Of a stretch of 64,000 bases of DNA, positions 57,122 to 64,000 are shown in pieces. The notes beneath the pieces were generated by a model. It searched no databases. It was not told the origin of the DNA and saw nothing but the letters and a program-made list of their open reading frames with translations. This DNA comes from Ceratorhiza oryzae-sativae. Lineage: Eukaryota; Basidiomycota; Agaricomycetes; Cantharellales; Ceratobasidiaceae. Position 1 is the first letter of the stretch. Every line of letters begins with the position of its first letter. Position numbers and translations under genes: made by a program. The stretch lies in contig JARWMV010000251.1 of assembly GCA_030998015.1 (NCBI GenBank), positions 776,457-840,456 on the forward strand, in the 5' to 3' direction.

Positions 57122-57977
57122 TCATATGGGGGTTGGTTCCAACAGTGGCACCTCCTCCAGAGCTTTGACAAGCTCGTTTTCCCACTGGTCCCAGTCCTGT
57201 TTGGCTTCCTCCGCAGCTGGGTCCAGGGTGGGTTCCTTTATTTCTGGCTTGGCTTCTTCCTCAGCCACGACCAGTGATTCTAGGCTTGATGTAAGGCTTG
57301 TCATATCAGTGTCGTAATTGGTGTTTTTGTTTGGGTGCACCTTCACCCAATTTCGGAAGTCACTTATGTTTGCCTGCTTCATCCTGATAGCAGTAAACAT
57401 CTCATCAGTGGTAGTTGCTTCGAGCAGTCCCACATATGGTGCAGCTGGTGTCAACTTCCATTCTTCCAGCAATGCCTTTGCCCGGCGCTCCACCTCCCAG
57501 TCCCCTCTGTCTGCCATTTGGCCTGTGGCCCTCCTCTGTTGTCTTGCTGCCTTGGTCACCACATCGACTGTTGGTCCCATGATATTGTCGATGACATACA
57601 TTTGGTGTTCTTAACAAGGCATTTCTTGTTGTTGGCTTCCGGCTTCCATGCCATGTCAGGACCCCTAACCTGGGATCCAGGTACTTGTCATCGTCAATCC
57701 AGTTCCTTTCATCCCTTAACTTCTTTGGGATGTACACTAGGTTAGCCCCTGGCAACAGTCGTTCGGCGTACCTCTGGGCGTCTTCCACACTGGAGCAGTA
57801 CATCCCTGGTTTAGGACGATTTTCCCTGCCAGGGTAGGGTGCTGGCCGCCTGGTGGTGGGTGGCTGCCGAAGTGGGGCCACCTGATTTTCAGCAAGTGGG
57901 GTGTAACGGTTGGGATGTGCAACTGGGTGAGTGACGAAAGGCATGTTTTGGGGTTTCGCAGGTGTGTTGTGGTGCAA
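57122..57977 (-). CDS. Accessory ORF downstream of pol, unknown function, one frame break
   Basis: Two overlapping frames, 57977-57405 and 57601-57122, appear to be one protein with a frame change near 57600-57650. The first part is Pro-rich, then CSSVEDAQRYAERLLPGANLVYIP. The second has an Arg-rich helix (ARQQRRATGQMADRGDWEVE) and an acidic C-terminus (EEEAKPEIKEPTLDPAAEEA). No domain recognised. It starts right after the chromodomain ORF, on the same strand, so it could be a third retrotransposon gene or part of the inserted module. Confidence 0.45.
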
Positions 57978-58031
57978 GTGAGTTGGTAGAGCAGGCTCTG
58001 GACTCTCTTGGGTATCCTGGATGGCTCCTTT

Positions 58032-61000
58032 TTAAAGCTTTCCAGATCCTTGTTTGGTTCTCTTTGGCCTGCCTTTCGAGTCACCTGAGTGCTGACTTGT
58101 CTTGACTGGCATTGGTGCATCTGGTAAGCGCCTTTGCAAGTCATTTAGAACCTCTTTCATGTCAGCAAACTTGCTGGCACGTTCCATTGTGTCTTCTATT
58201 GGGTCGTAGCCCTTCCATCTGATTTGGTAAAACAGCTCGCCATTCCGCCATTCATAATTTGCAATGTGGTCCACCTCGTATTCCTCCTCTCCTTTTTCCG
58301 TTATGATTGGTGGTGGTTTGGCCTGCCTTCTTTGGAAGTCTTTATCTTCTGTGAATGGCGAGAGGAGATTTACATGGAATACATTGTGTACACGTATGGT
58401 TTTAGGTAGGTCCAGGCGATATGCATGGGATGAGATCTTTTCTGTGATTTCAAAGGGCCCCCCTTTTCGGTTGTCCAGTTTCTTGGAGGGTCTCTTGGAC
58501 GAGAGGTTTGTTAGGAGCAGCCAAACCTTGTCTCCTACCTTGAATTCCCTCCCTTTCTTTTCCATTTGTTGGTGTAATTCCATTGAGGCTCTTGCCTCAT
58601 CCCATACCTTTTCCATTTGATTACGCATGTTGTCTGCAGCGGTGCCTCAGATGGTTCTTCTCCCTCTCGGACAACCCATCTTGGGTTTTTTCCATATACT
58701 GTTTCAAATGGGGTTTGTCCTGTTGTAGCATTTACGTGGTTGTTATGGCAGAATTCGGCAATGGGTAACCATTTTACCCAATCATCTTGTCTATAATTGC
58801 AGAAGGTTCTTAAGAACCCTTCTACCCATTGATTTGTCCTTTCCGACAGACCATCTGTTTCTGGATGGAAAGCAGTGGAGAATCTGGGCTTTGTCCCAAT
58901 TCCTTTGTATAGGGCTTTTAGGAATTGGCTGTTAAAGGTTGGCCCTCGGTCTGAGACAGTGGTTTCTGGGGTCCTGTGATGTCTCCATACTTCCCTTATG
59001 AATATTTCTGCCAGTTCTTCTGCATTGGTGCTCTCCAGACATGGTACAAAATGGGCCTGCCAGGAGAAGCGATCTACAACTGTCAAGATACTGTCGTACC
59101 CTTTGAGACAGGTAATTTGACAATGAAATCATATGCGACATCTGCCCATGGTTTCCATGGGATTGGTAAGGACTTCAGGGGAGAGCCTTGTTTGTGTCCT
59201 TTGCTTCTTTGACATGTTTCACAAGATTCCACGTATCGGTTTACTTGGGCCTTCATTCCTGGCCAATAGTAATCCCTTGATAGTAATTCTAGTGTTTGGG
59301 CTTGTCCCTGATGACCTGCCACTGGGGCGTCATGGCACTCCTCAAGGAGACTCAACCTCAAGTCCTTGTCATCGGGATGTAGAGCCTATCGTCATACCTT
59401 AATAGGCCCTCCTTCATTTCATACCGTCTAAATTCCTTCTGTACTGAGGGCGGTAGTTGTTCTTTATTTGCCACTCAGCCTTAAGGATCTGATAGATTCG
59501 TCTTCTTCCTGAGCTTCTTTAAGCTCTTCCCAGAAATTCCCCTGTACTTCTGCCATGAAACCTATGAACCTTTCTTCTGGAATCATGATCTGTGGTTCCA
59601 TAGGGGTATCCCCATGGTCGCTCCTTCTGGAAAGGGCATCTGGCTTCTGTGAGAGTTTCCCTGGTCTATACACAATCTGAAAATTGAAGGGTGCCAGAGT
59701 GAGATACCATCTGGCATGCCTTCTATTCCACATCTGGGCATTTTGCCAGTACTGGAGGTTCCTATGGTCAGTGTATATCACAATAGGTTCCTCTGTCCCT
59801 TCTAAGTATAACCTCCAGTGCTCTAAGGACCTAACAATTGCAAGCAACTCCTTGTGTGTAGGTGTCATAATTTTTCTCTGGTGGGGTGAAGCTCTTCGAT
59901 AGGAAGGCAATTGGATGCAATCGGTTGTCATCACCCTTTTGGCTTAGTACCGCCCCCATGGCCACTCCTGAGGCATCTGTTTCCAGTATGTATGGCCTGT
60001 TTGGGTTTGGGTGGATCAGGACTGGTTCTCTTGCTACTGCTTCTTTGATAGCTTCAAATGCTTCCTGTTGTTTTCTTTCCCACCGGAATTTGACATCTTT
60101 TTGGGTGAGATCTGTGAGGGGTTTGGCTAAGGTACTAAACTTCTCTATCCACCTTCTATAGAACCCCACGAAGCCTAGGAAGGCTTGGACTTCTTTTACT
60201 GTGTTAGGTTCTGGCCATTCTAGAACTGCCTTTACCTTTTCCTTTTCCATCGATATCCCTTCTGGGGATATGACAATTCCAATGAAGCTTACCTCCTTCA
60301 CAAAGAACTGACACTTGTGTGGTTTGAGGAAGAGGTGGTTTTCCCTCATTCTTCTTAACACTTCCCTGACATGTTGTATGTTCTTCCCTGTTTCTGGAAA
60401 ACACTAGTACATCGTCCATGTAGATTACCACATAATCGTCTATTATATCACGGAACTTTTCCATCATGAACCTGGTAAAGGTTCTTGGTCCTTCTTTTAC
60501 TCCGAATGGCATGACCAAGCATTCAAACTGGCCTTCTCCTGTCCTGAAAGCTGTTTTCCATTCGTCTCCCTCTTTTACCCTGATGTTGTTGAACCCCCAT
60601 CGAACATCCATTTTTGAATAGATGGTTGCATCCTTCAGTCTCTCAATCAATTCTATTTGGATTGGAAGTGGAAACCTGTCTGGCTTGGTGATGTCATTCA
60701 TCTTACGGTAGTCGACTACCAACCTAAGCCCTCCATCTGCTTTGTTCACATAGAAACAGGGTGCAGCTACAACTGACTGGCTGGGCCTTATTTTCCCGTT
60801 TCTTAGTTCCTCCTCTAGGTACTCCCTGAGCGCCTTTGTTTCTGCTGGCGACATACTGTACCTCTTTGCAGGCTTTGGCAGCTCGCTCCCTCGATCAGGT
60901 CCATTTTGAAGTCTAGGTTACCTTGGTGGGGTGGAAGTTCTCGGAAACCTTCTTCCCCAAATAGGTCTTCAAAATCCCTAAATTCTTCTGGGATTTGTAG

Positions 61001-61436
61001 GCTTTCACTTGCTGCCCTTGCCTTGATTTTCTGGGTATGAGATGGTAAGGTCTTTCCAATCTATGATAGGTTCTGCTTCTTCAAGCCATTCTTTCCCTAG
61101 GACTATGTCTGTGTCACCTAGGGTCATTACATAAAGGGAGCATTTTAGTGTCTTCCCTTCCACTTCGATGTTTAGTTCTGCCCTTTCTTCTATGGCATCC
61201 TTGATTTCATTTCCATCAATGGCCACAATTGATTTCTTGTGTTTGAGGGGAGTGGTTGGAATCCCTTTTTCCCTTGAATAGGCCTTATCGATGAAGTTGG
61301 TTGAAGATCCTGAGTCAATCAGCGTCTTAGCTGGTTCCATGATTCCCTCTACCGTAGTGTATATTATTGATTGATTACTAGACTTCTTGAGGTAACATAC
61401 ATCTGCGGTAGGGGTTATATTGGGGTCCTCCAACAT
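58032..61436 (-). pseudogene. pol: Gypsy pol: protease, RT, RNase H, integrase, chromodomain (frameshifted)
   Basis: Protease with LIDSGSS near 61320. Reverse transcriptase with PLPIQIELIERL near 60665, VMPFGVKEGPRTF near 60505 and active-site YMDD near 60420. RNase H with ILETDASG near 59980 and YTDHRNLQYW near 59775. Integrase zinc finger (HH...CETCQRS near 59225) and catalytic core with VVDRFS near 59075, VSDRGPTFNS near 58960 and HPETDGLSERTNQ near 58860. The C-terminal GPFEITEKI region is followed by a chromodomain (YEVDHIANYEWRNGELFYQIRWKGY near 58285-58210). Order and chromodomain mark a Ty3/gypsy chromovirus. At least five frame changes separate these blocks (near 61.0, 60.35, 59.85, 59.1 and 58.6 kb), so no full polyprotein is encoded. 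Confidence 0.88.
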
Positions 61437-61453
61437 GGAAGTGGTAGGACCAA

Positions 61454-63279
61454 TTAGTTTTCCGACTCAGAGCTGCTTTCTTCCTCAACTTGTCTGCTGG
61501 CCTTCCCTTGTATCTTAGCTTTGTCGTAGGTCCACTGGCCTCGGCACTCCTTCAGGACATGCCCTGATTTACTGCATTTGATACAGAGTCCTTCTTTCCT
61601 TCGCCTGTCCTTTTCACTGTTTGGTATCCTTACCATGTTGTTGGTTTGGGTATTCCCCTGTTTGCCGCTGGTCCCTAAAGGCTTGTTCCCCCCTTGTTTG
61701 TATTTGCTGGTGCCCAGGTTGAATTTGATGAGTTGCTGGTCCTTGTATTCATTTTCTGGTTGCAAACTGCATGTCCATTTTGCAGGCAAAGTCAATTAAT
61801 TGATCTAAGGTATATGATGGACCTTCAGCCTCATTTGCCAGTACTTCAATCCTTAAGATCTCTTGTCGTACTTCGGGTTTTAACCCTTCCCTGAATTGGT
61901 CCTTGAGGGCTTCCTGGTTCCAGTCTACCTCTTGGATCAGGATCCGGAATTGGGTAGCATAATCCAATGCACTCTTGGTCTGTGTTAATTTCCTTAGTTT
62001 CCGGATGGTCTTTTCCTTTATGACTGGGTCATTAAAAGCATCCAGGAATCCCTTCCTGAAATCCTTCCAGGATGCAAGAATACCTGTGTGTTCGCCTGCT
62101 AGTAGTTTCCGGCGGTAAGGTTGTGCCCAGTTTGCTGCTTCCCCATCCTCCATGTTCATTAGCACAGCAGATATCTTTTTTCGGTCATCAAAGGCTGATT
62201 CGTCATAGTCAGCAAAGAAAAGTTCCATGCTGATTATGAAGTTCTCTGCTTCCTTCCCCTTTTTCCCATTAAATTTGCTGGGTCTCCCTAGTCTCGCCTC
62301 CTTAGGAGTGTGGTTTGCAGCAAGGGTAGGTTGGTTTGCTTGGGATGGAGGTTCTGTTCGGGGTCTTATTGTGGACTCAGCCTGGAAGGTTCTTCCCAGA
62401 AAGGGTGTTCGTACTGGGGAGGCTGAGGGGGATCGTGAGGGGCTTCCTATGACCACCCTAGTTCTTCCCCTGGTTTCTTCTGTCCTTTCCCTTGGCCTTC
62501 CTGCTTCAGTTGTTTTCCGGAGCTCATTTCCTAGATCGGTTACCGTTGTTCTAGTGCGATTAGGATCTCCCCTGTGTTTTCGGTTTTCTTCTCTAAGCTT
62601 TCGAGCTTTCGCTCTTGCATTCCCAGTACCCGGTTTATTTCCATGGAGATGTCCTTTAATTCTTTTATCAGGTTCCCCATTTCTGCTTTTAGGTCGTCCT
62701 GGTTCTTTGCCACATAGAGGACATTTTTGTTGGATGTTTCCATTGACCTTACCATCCAGTCCACGTTTCCTTCTTGTCGGGTTAGTGATATTTGACACTG
62801 ATTTATACCTGTGATTGCCTTTTCTAGTTCCCTATGATTATTGTCTCTAAGTTCCTTGAGCCCGCCCTGATGGCTGTGGCAATGGTGTGAATAGGGTTGG
62901 CAGTGGCTATGGCTGGGACCTGGCTGGGGTTGTGTCCTTGCCTTCTTCGCCAAGGCCGTGCCTTGTTGTATATGGTTCGGGTCATATCTTCTACCTCATC
63001 CCTCTCTGGATTTGAGATATCTTCTGGGTCTGGATTTATCAGGTGAATTGGCGGTTGAGGGCTGCGGAGTGGTATTCCCCCTATTTCCCCTCCCAGGATG
63101 GGGGCCCGAGTGGGGTTGGGTTGAGCCACTGGTCGTGGGTTTTGTGGCAACCCCCCTGGCATTCCTTGGAGGGTCTCATCTGGGTTACCTTCAGCCTCTG
63201 GGGAAGCAATGGGTTTGGGTGATTGTGGCCTACTATTTGCCACTCTGCTTTGAGATCGAGTTTGTGGTCTCTGTGACAT
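61454..63279 (-). pseudogene. gag: Gypsy gag with CCHC zinc knuckle (frameshifted)
   Basis: Starts MSQRPQTRSQSR at 63279. It contains a Pro-rich head, a coiled-coil region near 62830-62560 (QDDLKAEMGNLIKELKDI), and a capsid-like core near 62270-61800 (RPSKFNGKKGKEAENFIISM, SWKDFRKGFLDAF). The nucleocapsid part has CIKCSKSGHVLKECRG near 61580. Three frame breaks (about 62.85, 62.55 and 61.77 kb) interrupt it. Confidence 0.82.
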
Positions 63280-63400
63280 AGTTTCTTTATGTTCTCTTAT
63301 GTATCACAGGAGTTAGCTGGTTTTCTCGTGTACTCAGCCCTTAGTATCTGTGCAGTATACTTATGTTCGCCACTAGTTAAGTTAAGAGCTTGCTTTATAA

Positions 63401-64000
63401 TGTCGTGACCCTCTGGAGGCTCCCTTGTGGAGCACTTAAGTAGTGGCTGCGTTGACGGTTTGGTGCTATGCAGTATGTATTGAGCGTTCTAGTTACAGTG
63501 TTTGCTATGGTCTATGGTGGTTGACAAGATAAAGCAAGCTGAGGCGTTCAGTCTTGCTTTACTCCCCTTATATATGTGACTGCGGTTGCTGCGGTGGCCC
63601 CCTTTCCTAAGCGCGTCTACAGCAGTTATAGGTTCTATATAGTACTAGGTCTTAGGTAATTGTTTATCTAAGTTTGTGCGGCTCCGAATCTTATAGAGCC
63701 GCAAGGTCGAGGGTCATGTGACTTTTGGACTTAAGCACCCAGGGCTTAATCGCTGGATAAGCGCCAAGGTCACGTGACAACTGCTCCTGCTCCAAGTAAC
63801 ATGGGAGAGAAATGCTGGAGCAAGTTCAGGGTAACCACCAGCGCTTGATCGCTGAGTAAGCACGAGGTCACGTGACAACTCGCTCCTCGCTCCAAGTAAC
63901 ATGGGAGAGAAATGCTGGAGCGAGTTCAGGGTAACCACCGGCGCTTAATCGTTGGGTAAGCACCGAGGTCACATGACAACTCGCTCCTCGCTCCAAGTAA
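63401..64000 (-). repeat. 5' LTR of the gypsy element, partial (window end)
   Basis: Direct repeat of 53336 onward, 600 bp visible. Starts tgtcgtgacc. Differs from the other LTR by single-base losses and substitutions (for example tgtttgc against tgttttgc). Next to it, on the inner side, about 120 bp of leader with the expected primer-binding position precede gag. Confidence 0.85.

Larger units (their letters stand above)
53336..64000 (-). mobile_element. Ty3/gypsy chromovirus with extra Rep-containing module, 5' LTR cut by window end
   Basis: Two direct repeats, 53336-54115 and from 63401 onward, begin TGTCATGACCC/TGTCGTGACC. The complete one ends GGGTCATAACA, the normal TG...CA inverted ends of an LTR. 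On the minus strand the order is LTR, gag (CCHC zinc knuckle), protease, reverse transcriptase, RNase H, integrase, chromodomain. Then comes about 3.9 kb of additional ORFs, a polypurine tract and the 3' LTR. The gag-pol frame is broken several times, so this copy is inactive unless the indels are assembly errors. Both LTRs differ by many small indels, consistent with age or error. The element is longer than 10.6 kb, well above the usual 5-7 kb. Confidence 0.85.

Overview
The window is eukaryotic and almost certainly from a filamentous basidiomycete (Agaricomycetes; a Rhizoctonia-like Cantharellales species is my best guess, by inference only). Evidence: genes are cut by many 50-70 nt GT-AG introns, some with a TACTAAC-like branch site. 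The gene families are fungal (two-core hybrid histidine kinase, Dsc/Tul1 RING ligase, Egh16-like secreted proteins, DUF6589). The mobile elements are a chromodomain Ty3/gypsy retrotransposon and LINE remnants with an RNase H domain. CDS coordinates below are outer spans; introns are named where they could be placed.

Layout. 3-6484: 5'-partial histidine kinase with two kinase cores and two receivers. 8336-14335: a divergent pair, a RecQ-like helicase (-) and a decayed DUF6589 gene (+), bracketed by an imperfect inverted repeat of about 30 bp at 7955 and 14572. 15085-16321: SAM methyltransferase. 17947-19436: LINE remnant interrupted by a 345-bp MITE-like element. 20197-22322: GT-B-like protein resembling the N-terminal half of L-arabinokinase. 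22520-23454 (-): RWD-domain protein. 24330-31255: a giant palindrome of two arms of about 3.4 kb with a 0.2-kb spacer, each arm carrying an Egh16-like secreted protein gene that points to the centre. 31460-32908 (-): FIST-domain protein, divergent from 33239-36201 (+), the Dsc1/Tul1 membrane RING ligase. 36387-38056 (-): membrane protein of unknown role. 39737-41359 (-): coiled-coil protein. 45221-46756 (-): kinase-like protein without a catalytic loop. The rest to 50.7 kb is gene-poor.

The right end is a nest of mobile elements: a second LINE remnant (50775-52195), an unassigned repeat-like block, then from 53336 to past the window end a Ty3/gypsy chromovirus read on the minus strand. Both LTRs are visible, the right one cut by the window edge. 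Between pol and the 3' LTR it holds about 3.9 kb that ordinary gypsy elements lack: a Rep-like replication initiator of the CRESS/geminivirus type (HUH nuclease plus SF3 helicase halves, separated by one in-frame stop), a repeat-rich region with many TCACGTGA/TCACATGA sites, a spliced gene of unknown function on the opposite strand, another unknown ORF, and a tRNA-like Pol III box pair. A retrotransposon carrying (or invaded by) a rolling-circle Rep module is the most unusual system here. The palindromic effector locus and the RecQ-DUF6589 cassette come next.
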